Part shown: positions 8,850 to 17,644 of the stretch, one piece after another
How positions within the stretch are numbered: position 1 is the first letter of the stretch
Layout: each line of letters opens with the position of its first letter
The notes under the pieces: model-generated
The model's input: the letters and a program-made list of their open reading frames with translations, nothing else
Databases searched by the model: none
Told to the model about the DNA's origin: nothing
Position numbers and translations under genes: made by a program
Source of the DNA: Halorubrum persicum
GTDB lineage: Archaea > Halobacteriota > Halobacteria > Halobacteriales > Haloferacaceae
DNA length: 64,000 nt
Assembly: GCF_002727125.1 (NCBI RefSeq)
Contig: NZ_NHOA01000084.1
Coordinates: 1-64,000 of the forward strand
Reading direction: 5' to 3'

Positions 8850-9932
8850 CTACCCGTCGAACTCCGTGACGACCTCGACGCCGCGCGCGTCGTACTCGTT
8901 CATCCCGGCGAGCCGCGCCGAGACCTCGGAGAGGGCGAGCTCGTCGCTCACCAGCGCGGCGGGATCCACGTCGGTCGCCTCGACCAGCGCGAACAGGTCG
9001 TCGTAGCTGGTGGGGGACATGCCGCGCGAGCCGACGAACGACACCTCCCAGCGGGTCATCCAGTCGGTCGGGAGCGACACCTCGCCGCGTTCGGCGTCGG
9101 TGGTCAGCCCGACCTGCACGTGGGTCCCCCGCGGCCGCACCGACCGAACCGAGTTGCGGCACGTCTCGGCGATCCCCAGCGCGTCGACCGACACGTCGGC
9201 GCCGCCGTCGGTGAGGGACCTGACGCGCTCGGGGACGGGTTCGCTCTCCTCACCGCCGAGCGTGCTCGGGTTCACGGTCTCGTCGGCGCCCACGTCGCGG
9301 GCGAGCGAGAGGGCGCCGTCGTCGACGTCGACGGCGACGATCCGCGCGCCGAGCGCGTCGCCCAGCTGGATCGCCGAGAGCCCGACGCCGCCGCAGCCGT
9401 GGACGGCCAGCCACTCGCCGCCGTCGAGCCCGGCTCGGTCCGCGAGGGCGTGGTAGGCCGTCATGTACCGGCAGCCGAGCGCGGCCGCCGCGGTCGCGTC
9501 GAGCCACGGCGGGCGTTCGACGAGGTTGTAGTCGGCGTCCGGGACGGCGACGCGCTCGGCGAACGCTCCGGGGGCGTCGGGCTCGAACCCGAGCGCCCGC
9601 CCGTCGTCGCAGACGTTCCCGTGCCCCCGCCGGCAGCGCGGACAGGTCCCGTCACCGAGCGAGAAGGGGACGACGACGCGGTCGCCCGGCGCAAACCGAT
9701 CCACCGCGTCGCCGACGGCGACCACCTCGCCGGCGGGCTCGTGGCCGAGCACCTGTCCGCGGGGGACTCGGTCGTCGGCCCACTCGCCGTGCCCCGCCCA
9801 CGCGTGCCAGTCGCTCCGACAGACCCCGCAGGCCGCCACGCGGACCACGGCGCCGTCGGGGCCGGGCTCCGGCTCGGGGATGTCGCGGATGGCCAGCGGT
9901 TCGCCGTATTCGCGAAGGATCGCCGCGCGCAT
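8850..9932 (-). CDS. Zinc-dependent alcohol dehydrogenase (MDR family)
   Basis: The 360-residue medium-chain dehydrogenase has an N-terminal GroES-like catalytic domain with the catalytic-zinc residues CGVCRSD and GHE. The structural-zinc Cys cluster CPRCRRGHGNVC lies near 98-109. A Rossmann domain with GCGGVGLSAIQ binds NAD(P). It would oxidise or reduce an alcohol/aldehyde pair whose identity is not given by the sequence. It converges with the ABC operon, ending five bases after it. Its start near 9932 is preceded by TTAAT on the minus strand. Confidence 0.88.
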   Translation of the reverse strand: MRAAILREYGEPLAIRDIPEPEPGPDGAVVRVAACGVCRSDWHAWAGHGEWADDRVPRGQVLGHEPAGEVVAVGDAVDRFAPGDRVVVPFSLGDGTCPRCRRGHGNVCDDGRALGFEPDAPGAFAERVAVPDADYNLVERPPWLDATAAAALGCRYMTAYHALADRAGLDGGEWLAVHGCGGVGLSAIQLGDALGARIVAVDVDDGALSLARDVGADETVNPSTLGGEESEPVPERVRSLTDGGADVSVDALGIAETCRNSVRSVRPRGTHVQVGLTTDAERGEVSLPTDWMTRWEVSFVGSRGMSPTSYDDLFALVEATDVDPAALVSDELALSEVSARLAGMNEYDARGVEVVTEFDG

Positions 9933-10153
9933 ACCGGGACCACGATCCCACGGTGATTAAAACCGATCTCCCGGTCATCCCGCCGTCAGACACGTGATCC
10001 GAACATGATACGAATTAGATAGATGGTAGATCCAACGGTTGTTTTCAGGCATAAAACGATGTATCAACGTCTCTGAGGCACGAATGATGTTAGCATCGTG
10101 TCAACACGACCTCCAAAATAACTGATATTTGAGAAAGGTTTATTATTCTACAG
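9933..10153. promoter_or_regulatory. AT-rich divergent promoter region
   Basis: This 221-base gap between two divergent genes is markedly AT-rich for the genome, including a GTTTATTATT element just before the histidine kinase start and ATGATACGAATTAGATAGATGG near 10003. It probably holds promoters for both genes. I see no ORF and no RNA gene in it. Confidence 0.5.
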
Positions 10154-11242
10154 ATGAGTGGACCACGTGTGACGGACCCAATGGAGCGTCGGCCGGGGGT
10201 CGCGTATCGGCGACCGGACGGCGACCCGACCCGACTCGTCGTCGAGGCCGCCGGCGAGTCGTATCTGAACCCGGAGGCGCTGCCGCGGTCCGACTGGCTC
10301 CGGGTCGTCGCGTCCGACGACAGGGGCCGGCTCCGCGACGCGCTCGACGAGGGCGCGGTCGACGTGACGTACCGGATCACGGCGAGCGACGAGTGCGAGT
10401 GGGTCCACGAGCGCGGCGCGCGTGACGAAACCGGCGACGTGGTGGGTTATCTCTTCCCGGCCGACGAGCGGGTCCAGCGGCGCAAACAGCTCGAACAGCA
10501 GCGGGAGCGGTTAGAGGAGTTCGCCAGCGTGGTCTCTCACGACCTGCGAAACCCGCTGTCCGTCGCGGTCGGGAACATCGAACTCGCCGGCGACGCCGAC
10601 GGCGAGGCGGTCCGCGAGCGGTTGGACCGCGCCCACGACGCGCTCGATTACATGGACAGCCTCATCTCGGACCTCCTCGCGCTCGCCCGCGAGGGGGAGT
10701 CGGTCGAGGAGACCGCGACGACCGACCTCCGGTGTGTCGTGGATCGGGCGTGGAAGACGATCGACGCCCCGTCGGACGCCGCCCTCACGGTCGACGAACC
10801 GCTGCCGTGGATCGAGTGCGACCAGAGCCGGCTCCGTCAGGCGTTAGAGAACGTGTTCCGGAACGCGATCGAACACGGGGCAGAGGACGGATCCCCGCTC
10901 CAGGTGTTCGTGGGAGGGTTGTCGGACGGCTTCTACGTCGCCGACGACGGGACGGGGATCGACCCGTCGGAGCGCGACACCGTCTTCGATCCCGGCCACT
11001 CGGCCGACAAAGACGGGACCGGATTCGGGCTCTCCATCGTCGAGCGCATCGTGGAGGCCCACGGCTGGGAGGTGGCAGTGGCCGAGAGTCGGACGGGGGG
11101 CGCCCGGTTCGAGTTTACCGATGTCGATCTCACCGATCCCGAGGAGAGCGGCGCCCCCGACGCCGCGCCGGACAGGCGGGTCGCGCCCCGCTCCGACGGG
11201 GCCGGTTCGGAGACCGGATCCGGGACGCCGCCGGACGAGTGA
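10154..11242 (+). CDS. Soluble sensor histidine kinase, PAS-like plus HisKA/HATPase
   Basis: The 362-residue protein has no TM helix and so is cytoplasmic. Residues 15-105 look like a PAS-type sensor fold. The HisKA dimerisation helix carries the phosphorylated His129 in SHDLRNP. The ATPase domain has the N-box NVFRNAIEHG (Asn237), the G1 box DDGTGID near 264 and the G2 box GTGFGLSI near 288. No response regulator is adjacent, so it is an orphan kinase, as is common in haloarchaea. The C-terminal 35 residues are a disordered Pro/Asp-rich tail. The stimulus is unknown. Confidence 0.9.
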   Translation: MSGPRVTDPMERRPGVAYRRPDGDPTRLVVEAAGESYLNPEALPRSDWLRVVASDDRGRLRDALDEGAVDVTYRITASDECEWVHERGARDETGDVVGYLFPADERVQRRKQLEQQRERLEEFASVVSHDLRNPLSVAVGNIELAGDADGEAVRERLDRAHDALDYMDSLISDLLALAREGESVEETATTDLRCVVDRAWKTIDAPSDAALTVDEPLPWIECDQSRLRQALENVFRNAIEHGAEDGSPLQVFVGGLSDGFYVADDGTGIDPSERDTVFDPGHSADKDGTGFGLSIVERIVEAHGWEVAVAESRTGGARFEFTDVDLTDPEESGAPDAAPDRRVAPRSDGAGSETGSGTPPDE

Positions 11243-11285
11243 CCGTCGCGCCGACCGCGCGGGCGCCCCCGAGCGCGCGCTCTCG

Positions 11286-12800
11286 CTAGACGAAGTCGCT
11301 CAGTCCCGCCTGTCCGTCGTCATCGTCGGCAGCGTCATCGCCGCTGTCACCGCTGTCGCCGTTTTCACCGCTTTCGCCGCCACCGCCGCCAGGTTGATCG
11401 CCGGTCGTCGCCCCCTCGTGGCCGGCGGCAGCGCCCGAGTCGTCGTCCGCTGGAGCACTCTGGTCCGCCGGGCGGCGGCCGCCGGCGAAGGCGCCCTCGG
11501 CGTGGTCCTCCATCCGATCCTCGCGCAGCGCCTGCGCGTCCTCGACGATCGACGCCACCTTGTTCGTCGACTCGCCGGAGCCGGTGACGAAGGCGACGCC
11601 CGCCTCGTCGAGGTCGTACGCGGCCGCCATCGCGACCGTCAGTTCGCGGGGCTTGCAGTGGTGGGTGACCGCCTGCAGAAACGGGAGCACCTCGCGGCGC
11701 GCGGTCGCGACGCTACACCCGCTCTCTGCCGCGATCTGTCCGACCACTTCATCCGCGGTCGCGTCGGAGGAGCTCCAGAACTGCGGGCGACCGTAGCGCG
11801 TCCACCCGCCCTTCGTCCCGTCGCGCGCGGCGGCGACGCCCGCCGCCGCGTTGTCGGTGGCGTACCGCCAGTAGGTGTAGTTCTGGGTGGCCCGAACGCG
11901 GCCCAGCCACACGTCGGCGTTCGCGAGGAAGTCGTACGCGCGGACCGCCTCCATCGGGTCGTACACGTCGAGGACGTTGTTCTCGATCCACTTCGTCAGA
12001 TCGTCCGGCGTCTCGTCGACGGCGTACGCCGACTGGAGCGCCTCCTCCGCCGACTCCTCCTTGAGGACCGCGTCGAGGAACGGGAACAGCCCGAGCGCCT
12101 TGTCCCGGTCGCCGGTGACAACGTCGTCGACCGTGATCGAACCGCGCCCCTCCGTGGCCGCCTGCAGGTCGTTCACCGCGCCCCGGAGGTCGCCGCGGTT
12201 CCGCTCGGCGATCCGTTCGAGCGCGTCCGACTCGAACTCGATCCCCTCCTTCCGGCACACGTCGCGGAGGACGGGGACGATGGAGCGCGCGGAGACGTCG
12301 CGGAACTCGATCTCCTGCGTGGCGTTGCGGAGCCCGCGCGCCATGTCGTAGTAGTCGTTGGCGATGAGGACGATGGGCTGGCCCGACTCCTTGACCAGCT
12401 TCGTGATCGCGGAGGCCCCCCCGCGGTCGTAGTTGCCGTGGATGTTGTCGGCCTCGTCGAGGATGACGAGCTGCCGGGAGGCGGTGTCGCCGCCCGCCGC
12501 GCCGCCGTCCGCCGCGCTCCCGCCGAGGGTGGCGTTGCGCGCGGCCCGTCCCGCGAACCGCTCGATGACGTCGGCGGTGCGCTGGTCGGAGGCGTTCAGT
12601 TCGACGGTCTCCCACCCCATGTCGTTCGCGAGCGCGTGCGCCGCGCTCGTCTTCCCGACGCCCGGGCTCCCGTGGAGGACGACGGCCTCGCGGTGGTCGT
12701 CCCACGAGCGCGCCCAGTCCGCGAACGCGTCGCGGGCCTTGTCGTTGCCGCGGACCTCCGAGAGCGTGCTCGGGCGGTACTTCTCCGTCCAATCGGCCAT
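11286..12800 (-). CDS. rfcL: Replication factor C large subunit
   Basis: The 504-residue AAA+ clamp loader subunit loads PCNA on primed DNA together with RfcS. Walker A is GSPGVGKT at 44-51 and Walker B is LDEADN near 114-119. An Ala/Gly-rich insert separates them around 90-108. After the RFC collar domain, the last 90 residues are acidic and Gly-rich, and the protein ends QAGLSDFV. That is close to a PCNA-interacting (PIP) box Qxx(L)xx(F)(V), as expected for archaeal RfcL. No small RFC subunit gene is nearby. The start is the ATG at 12800. Confidence 0.95.
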   Translation of the reverse strand: MADWTEKYRPSTLSEVRGNDKARDAFADWARSWDDHREAVVLHGSPGVGKTSAAHALANDMGWETVELNASDQRTADVIERFAGRAARNATLGGSAADGGAAGGDTASRQLVILDEADNIHGNYDRGGASAITKLVKESGQPIVLIANDYYDMARGLRNATQEIEFRDVSARSIVPVLRDVCRKEGIEFESDALERIAERNRGDLRGAVNDLQAATEGRGSITVDDVVTGDRDKALGLFPFLDAVLKEESAEEALQSAYAVDETPDDLTKWIENNVLDVYDPMEAVRAYDFLANADVWLGRVRATQNYTYWRYATDNAAAGVAAARDGTKGGWTRYGRPQFWSSSDATADEVVGQIAAESGCSVATARREVLPFLQAVTHHCKPRELTVAMAAAYDLDEAGVAFVTGSGESTNKVASIVEDAQALREDRMEDHAEGAFAGGRRPADQSAPADDDSGAAAGHEGATTGDQPGGGGGESGENGDSGDSGDDAADDDDGQAGLSDFV

Positions 12801-12899
12801 TACCGAGGCAAGGAGCGAGCCGCGTTTAGTGGTTGCGGAGCGGCGCCCGCGGCGGCCGTCCGGCTCCCCCGCCTGCGTCCGCGCCTCGGTGTGAAGCCG

Positions 12900-14003
12900 C
12901 TACTCGGTCGCGATGCCCGCGCCGTCGTCGAGCGCCGGACGGCCGACCGCGCGGTCGAACGAAAGCGGGCCGGACCCGAGCGTGAAGACGGCCGACGCCA
13001 TCCCGAACAGCGCGACGTGAGCGAGAACCGGGTCGTCCGGGAGGCCGAACAGCGTCGTCGTGAACAACACGAACGAGAGCGCGGCCGCGCCGCGGGTGAA
13101 GAACCCGGCGATGAGCGCCACCCCCACCGCGATTTCGGTCACGCCGGCGCCGACGACCCACAGCCCCGGGTCGACGGGGACGACCGACGTGAGGTCGTAC
13201 TTCTCGACGACGAGCAGCGCCCGTCCGGGGTCGGCGAGCTTCTCGATGAGGCCGAGGTAGACGAACGTGACCCCCATTCCGACGCGGAGGACGGTCGGGA
13301 CGTACCGGCGCAGTGGGGCCGTCGACGCGTCGAGGAACGACTTCAGGTGGTGGACGGGGTCGATCCGACCGTAGTACGACCCCGGTGTGCTCGCGACCGC
13401 CAGCAGCATGTCGTCGGCGCTCGGGCGCCCCCCGCCGAGGATCACGAGCGCGGTCAACACCGGGACGTACTCCATCGCGATGACGGCGGCGGCGTCGACC
13501 GTGAGGAGGACCCACGCGTACGTCAGCAGGCCGACCGCCGCAGCGATCCGCGTCGCGAGCCCGAAGAGGACGAAGAAGCCGAGCCCGATGAACAACACCC
13601 GCAGGAACGGGCTTGCTCCGGTGTCGAACGCGAGCGTCGGGGCGAAGAGGTACCCCTGGAACCCGGCGCCGACGAGCGGGAGGCCGATGGCGAGCCGCAG
13701 CATCCACGGGACGAGGTCGCCGTAGCCGGCGAGCTTCTCGCGGAGGACGACCACGTCGGTGATCGTCGGCCGCACCCGGAGATACACGGCGATCCCGGCG
13801 ACCGCGGCGAGCCCGCCACCTGCGAACACCGCGGCGTTCAGCGGGTCCGACAACACGTCTGCGGTGAACGTCGCCGCGTCGATCGGGTCCCCCGCGTCTT
13901 CGGTGACGTAGTCCACGTGGGCCGCGACCGGTCGCGCGACCAGCGTCGCGATCAGGGCGGACGCGGCGACAGCGACGGCGACCGGCCGAGAGCGGACGGA
14001 CAT
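12900..14003 (-). CDS. DoxX-like membrane protein
   Basis: The 367-residue protein has an N-terminal signal-like hydrophobic segment followed by about eight TM helices. The C-terminal part has the features of DoxX/SURF4-type membrane proteins: an amphipathic LRVGMGVTFVYLGLIEKL segment and a later GFFTRGAA turn. Haloarchaeal DoxX-like proteins of this double-length type are common but uncharacterised. Some DoxX proteins act with quinol oxidase or in redox stress. The start is the ATG at 14003; an in-frame codon eight residues upstream was not chosen. The neighbours give no functional clue. Confidence 0.75.
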   Translation of the reverse strand: MSVRSRPVAVAVAASALIATLVARPVAAHVDYVTEDAGDPIDAATFTADVLSDPLNAAVFAGGGLAAVAGIAVYLRVRPTITDVVVLREKLAGYGDLVPWMLRLAIGLPLVGAGFQGYLFAPTLAFDTGASPFLRVLFIGLGFFVLFGLATRIAAAVGLLTYAWVLLTVDAAAVIAMEYVPVLTALVILGGGRPSADDMLLAVASTPGSYYGRIDPVHHLKSFLDASTAPLRRYVPTVLRVGMGVTFVYLGLIEKLADPGRALLVVEKYDLTSVVPVDPGLWVVGAGVTEIAVGVALIAGFFTRGAAALSFVLFTTTLFGLPDDPVLAHVALFGMASAVFTLGSGPLSFDRAVGRPALDDGAGIATE

Positions 14004-14194
14004 AGCCTCCCTACGGGCCGAACGCACCTAACGGTGTTTCCTCATGGACGTTCGGGAGCGACCCTGACAACCCCGATCCCGTCCGCATCTGGCGGCTCAC
14101 GATCGGGGCGCCAACGACGGACAGTACGCCGGCGTCGTCTCGTCACTCAGATCCGCAGTACCAGCGACGGAGCTAGCCTATTTCGACGCGACCA

Positions 14195-14340
14195 CTCCCG
14201 GACAGGTACGGCGAGAAGCTCGAGGCGATCGCGGCCGACACCGGGGAACAGTTCGGGTTCGGCCTCGGCGCGCCGCGGGCTGCGCTCGGCCGAGATCCGC
14301 GATGTCGCGCCGCAGCACGTCCATCTCGTCGACGCGCCCG
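14195..14340 (+). pseudogene. Decayed coding remnant resembling a tyrosine recombinase
   Basis: Within the 468-base gap from 14004 to 14471, two short plus-strand stretches use codons ending almost always in G or C. From 14195 one frame reads RYGEKLEAIAADTGEQFG. From 14277 a second frame reads GLRSAEIRDVAPQHV, which resembles the helix carrying the first catalytic Arg in haloarchaeal tyrosine recombinases (integrases). The frames do not join, there is no start codon or downstream catalytic H-R-Y part, and the rest of the gap looks non-coding. I read it as a frameshifted relic. The first piece alone is not recognisable. Confidence 0.35.
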
Positions 14341-14471
14341 CTCGGGCGCTGGCCCTAAAACGCGCACGGGGGGCTCGCCGACCGGGAAGACGCGCGCGAC
14401 TCTGACCACGCGGTTGCGGACGTCTCTGTACCACCGGTACGCTTTTTCGAGCACACGTCGAACCGCGGAGC

Positions 14472-15251
14472 GTGACGAGGCCAGACATTGACGACCTGGC
14501 GGCGGTCGCCCGCGGGGCCGTCCTCGCGGGCGGGGCAGAACTCCACGAGCGGTACCAGGACGGCGACGACGAGGCCACCTACGGCGCCCATGACGTGAAG
14601 GCCGCGGCCGACGAGGCGGCCGAGGCGCGGATGCTCCCGATCGTTCAGCATGCGTTTCCCGACCACGCCGTGTTCGCCGAAGAGGCCGGCGAGTTCGCCG
14701 GCAGCGAGCCGTACCGCTGGATCATCGACCCGCTGGACGGGACCAACAACTTCGCCGCGGGACTGCCGACGTTCGCCTCCTCGGCCGCGGTCCTCCGAGA
14801 CGGCGAGCCGTTGGTCGCGGCAGTCCACCAGCCCGCGACCGGCGAGACCTATGTCGCCCGCCGCGGCGACGGCGTCCGGTACGGGGGCGAACCGACGACC
14901 GCCGAGAACGACGTGGAGATAGCGGCCGCCACCGTCGCCACGATCGTCGGGCGGGACGTGCCACGCGATCCCGACCTCACGAGGCGGGCCAAGTCGATCC
15001 GGACGTCGCTGGAGGAGCAAGTCAAGCGGGTGGTCTCCAGCTGGTCGCCGACCGTTCACTCCGGGCTGTTCGCTCGGGGACGCGTTCAGGGGCTCGTGCA
15101 GTTCCACCCGGACGAGGAAGAACAGGCGGTCACGGAGCTGTTCGCGTCGGCGGCCGGTGGCGTGACCCGCCGAGAGGGACCGCTGTACGTTGCGGCCGTC
15201 GACGAGCCGACGCTGGCGACGCTGTGGGAAGCGGCCCGCCCCGACTCGTGA
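14472..15251 (+). CDS. Inositol monophosphatase family protein
   Basis: The 259-residue protein of the IMPase/FBPase superfamily has the metal-binding motif IIDPLDGTNNF with Asp86 and Asp89, preceded by the Glu70-Glu71 pair. Family members hydrolyse sugar phosphates such as inositol-1-phosphate, fructose-1,6-bisphosphate or PAP. The usual C-terminal WDxAAG motif is not visible; the equivalent region reads HPDEEEQAVTEL. A loss or shift of the third metal ligand is therefore possible and the substrate uncertain. It starts with GTG at 14472, supported by a CTTTTTCG element about 28 nt upstream. It stands alone. Confidence 0.8.
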   Translation: MTRPDIDDLAAVARGAVLAGGAELHERYQDGDDEATYGAHDVKAAADEAAEARMLPIVQHAFPDHAVFAEEAGEFAGSEPYRWIIDPLDGTNNFAAGLPTFASSAAVLRDGEPLVAAVHQPATGETYVARRGDGVRYGGEPTTAENDVEIAAATVATIVGRDVPRDPDLTRRAKSIRTSLEEQVKRVVSSWSPTVHSGLFARGRVQGLVQFHPDEEEQAVTELFASAAGGVTRREGPLYVAAVDEPTLATLWEAARPDS

Positions 15252-15444
15252 GGAGGGGCTCGCTTCCGGTGGCGCTCTCACGGCTCATACGACGGAAGAA
15301 ACCACGCCCGAGACAGGATGGGATCGGTCGTGTTCGTCGCCGGAACCGCCGCCGAGGCGGGTCATAGCGCGCACCCCCGAACGCGGTTTGCGGGCGTTAG
15401 ATGGCGCTGAGACTGCTGATAATGAGGAGCAGTCAGAATTTTTA

Positions 15445-15515
15445 TGGGACCGCTGAGAGTCGAACTCAGGTCATACGGACCCCATCCGCATAGGATACCA
15501 CTACCCCACGGTCCC
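15445..15515 (-). tRNA. tRNA-Pro (GGG)
   Basis: The minus strand gives acceptor arms GGGACCG and CGGTCCC with discriminator A. The anticodon stem TGCGG/CCGTA has one G-T pair and encloses ATGGGGT, so the anticodon is GGG. The T-loop is GTTCGACT. A TTAATTAC element lies about 27-30 nt before the 5' end on the same strand and is its likely TATA box. Confidence 0.93.
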
Positions 15516-15590
15516 TGTCTGCATCAGAAAAAACGAGAGTCCGGTAATTAAGGACTTCGTTTCACTCCGCGCTCGTCGGTCGCGACCGCC

Positions 15591-16622
15591 TCAGACGAGG
15601 ACGCGTTCCAGCGAGACGACGACGCCCGACTCGGCGTCCGGATCGCCGACCAGTCGCCCGAGACAGACCGCGGCGCCGTCGGGCGTGTGACAGGCGACGA
15701 GCGGGGGTTCGTCTGCGGCGTCGGCGTCGTCGCTCTCCTCGCGTTCCGACATCGGGTCCGCGTCGATGACGCCGGGGGCGTAGACGGGCGCGCCGGTGGC
15801 CACGTTGCGCGCGGCGGAGGGCGCGATCGTCACCGACGGGAGGTGGACCAGCGCGTCCTCGGCGGGGCGGACGACCTCGCGGAGGAGCGCGTCGTCGCCC
15901 GCCTCGGCCCACGCGAGCCCGTCGACGAGGTCCTGTAAGGGGTGCAGATCGCGGTCGTCGAACGGGTCGGTGGCAGTCCGGCGGAGATGGCCCATATGCG
16001 CGCCGACGCCCGTCGCGAGGCCGATGTCGTGACACAGCTTCCGGACGTACGTCCCGGACTCACACCGGATCCGGAGCAAGGCCTGTCGGTCGTCCACCTC
16101 CAACACGTCGAGGTCGTGGACGGTGCGGGTGCGGAGCCGACGCGTCACCGCGCTCTTGCGCGGCGGCTTCTGGTAGATCTCCGCCTCGAACTCGGCGACC
16201 ACGTCGCGGAAGTCCGCCGGCGGCGGTCCGTGCAGCTCAAGCACCGAGACGTACTCCTTGCTCCCCTCCAAGAAGACCTGCGCGGCTCGGGTGGCGTCGC
16301 CGGTCAGCGTCGGGAGACAGCCCGTGACCTTGGGGTCGAGCGTCCCGGCGTGCGCGACCCCCTCGATCGGGGCGCCGTCGGGGTCCAGCGCGGCGAGCGT
16401 CTCGTTGATCGCGTCGCGCACCCACGCGGAGAGCTGGTGGGAGGAGGGCCCGGCCGGCTTGTCGACGTTGACGACACCGAACCGGAGCAGTTCCGGGACC
16501 GACCGCTCGTCCGGCGGCGATCGGAGGAGATCGTCGGCACCGCGCTCGGCGGTGCCGTCGTCGGGATCGGTGTCGCTGGAGTCGGCGTCGTCGGAATCGG
16601 CGTCGTCGGGGTGTCGGGTCAT
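15591..16622 (-). CDS. cbf5: tRNA/rRNA pseudouridine synthase Cbf5 (TruB family)
   Basis: The 343-residue protein has the TruB-type catalytic motif HAGTLDPKVTGCLP, whose Asp is the nucleophile for uridine isomerisation, followed by the family segment KEYVSVLEL. Residues about 265-343 form a PUA RNA-binding domain. In archaea Cbf5 works in the H/ACA RNP with Nop10, Gar1 and L7Ae and can also modify tRNA U55. The first 40 residues are a highly acidic haloarchaeal extension. It lies 22 bases downstream of cytidylate kinase on the same strand, a conserved archaeal pairing, and is probably co-transcribed. Confidence 0.92.
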   Translation of the reverse strand: MTRHPDDADSDDADSSDTDPDDGTAERGADDLLRSPPDERSVPELLRFGVVNVDKPAGPSSHQLSAWVRDAINETLAALDPDGAPIEGVAHAGTLDPKVTGCLPTLTGDATRAAQVFLEGSKEYVSVLELHGPPPADFRDVVAEFEAEIYQKPPRKSAVTRRLRTRTVHDLDVLEVDDRQALLRIRCESGTYVRKLCHDIGLATGVGAHMGHLRRTATDPFDDRDLHPLQDLVDGLAWAEAGDDALLREVVRPAEDALVHLPSVTIAPSAARNVATGAPVYAPGVIDADPMSEREESDDADAADEPPLVACHTPDGAAVCLGRLVGDPDAESGVVVSLERVLV

Positions 16623-16644
16623 GCGGGGATGGTGAGTGGAGCAG

Positions 16645-17223
16645 TTAGAAGTCGTAGCTCACGTCCTCGATCGGCGCTTTCCCCTCGTCGCTCACGGGGT
16701 CGTACGCGTCGATGGTCGCGGCGAGGACGTCGATGAACGCCTCCGGGCCCCACCGGGCGGTATTGTACGCGGCGTCGTAGATCGAGAGGTCGTCGATATC
16801 GATGTCGTAGTACTCGCGGTATCGCTTCTTCTCCGAGGCCTCGCGGCGCTCGGTCTCTGCCTTCGCGCGGTCGACGGGTTTCCCCTCGCGCTCGGCGATG
16901 CGTTCGGCGCGGATCGACACGGGGGCGTCGAACCAGAACCGGAAGTCGGCGTGGTCCGCGGAGAGCCACCCGGCGAGCCGGGACTCCAACACGAGGTCGT
17001 CGCGGCCCGTGGCGATCTCGTGAAGCCGGTGGTCCAGGTCCCGATCGATCTGCGGATCCTCCTCCGCGAACTCGTTGAACTCGACGGGCGTCATACCGTG
17101 TTCGGCCGCCATCTCCCGGAAGATGTCGCCGCCGGAGACGTGATCGAGGCCGAGCCGATCGGCGAGCCCCGCGGCGTTCGTGCTCTTCCCGCTTCCCGGC
17201 GGGCCGGAGACGGTGATCAACAT
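16645..17223 (-). CDS. cmk: Cytidylate kinase, archaeal type
   Basis: The 192-residue P-loop kinase phosphorylates CMP or dCMP with ATP. The N-terminus [15 protein letters not shown] is the Walker A loop, followed by the [10 protein letters not shown] segment that is characteristic of archaeal Cmk (AF_1395 type). The short lid region contains several Arg residues ([13 protein letters not shown]). It precedes cbf5 with a 21-base gap. The length is normal for the family. Confidence 0.92.
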   Translation of the reverse strand: MLITVSGPPGSGKSTNAAGLADRLGLDHVSGGDIFREMAAEHGMTPVEFNEFAEEDPQIDRDLDHRLHEIATGRDDLVLESRLAGWLSADHADFRFWFDAPVSIRAERIAEREGKPVDRAKAETERREASEKKRYREYYDIDIDDLSIYDAAYNTARWGPEAFIDVLAATIDAYDPVSDEGKAPIEDVSYDF

Positions 17224-17308
17224 ATCGCTACTGCGCGGGTGTCGTTCAAAACGGTTGTCGTTCGGCCCGCGGAAGGGGCGCGGAGCGCCACCGAACGGCG
17301 GAACGACC

Positions 17309-17644
17309 CTACTGGGTCCGCGTCGCCGCGGTCATCGACCAGACCGCGACCGCGCCGAGCAGGAGGGCCGGGACGAGCGGTAAGGCGAGATACGTCGCGA
17401 AAAACGAGAAGCCGAGCGCTCCCGCCGCGTACGGGTACACGTAGATGATGCCGGGGATGACGAGGACGCAGGTGAAAAGCACCGCCGTCAGCACCCAGCC
17501 CTTTCGGCCGAACCCGTCGGCCTCGGGTTCGGACGCGCCGGCGCCCCCGCTGACGTCGTCCCCGTCTCCGCCGACCTCGTCGGGCACGTGGACGTATCCG
17601 CCGTCCGGGCTCTCTCCCGCGTCGCCGTCGGCTTCAGAGCTCAC
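17309..17644 (-). CDS. Small two-TM membrane protein
   Basis: The 111-residue protein starts at a GTG at 17644 that lies inside the last codons of the upstream dehydrogenase gene (11-base overlap), which suggests translational coupling. The first half is acidic, Gly-rich and probably disordered. The second half has two hydrophobic helices, about 50-75 and 80-105. I do not recognise a family. A longer in-frame N-terminus is possible but would overlap the dehydrogenase further. Location: membrane. Confidence 0.65.
   Translation of the reverse strand: MSSEADGDAGESPDGGYVHVPDEVGGDGDDVSGGAGASEPEADGFGRKGWVLTAVLFTCVLVIPGIIYVYPYAAGALGFSFFATYLALPLVPALLLGAVAVWSMTAATRTQ

Noticed and set aside
11121-14405. 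A very long plus-strand open frame across the RfcL and DoxX-like genes
   Set aside because: It is antisense to two clear genes, is Arg/Val/Gly-rich and has no recognisable domain. Such frames are a by-product of GC-rich third positions. Only its last segment near 14277 carries an integrase-like piece.
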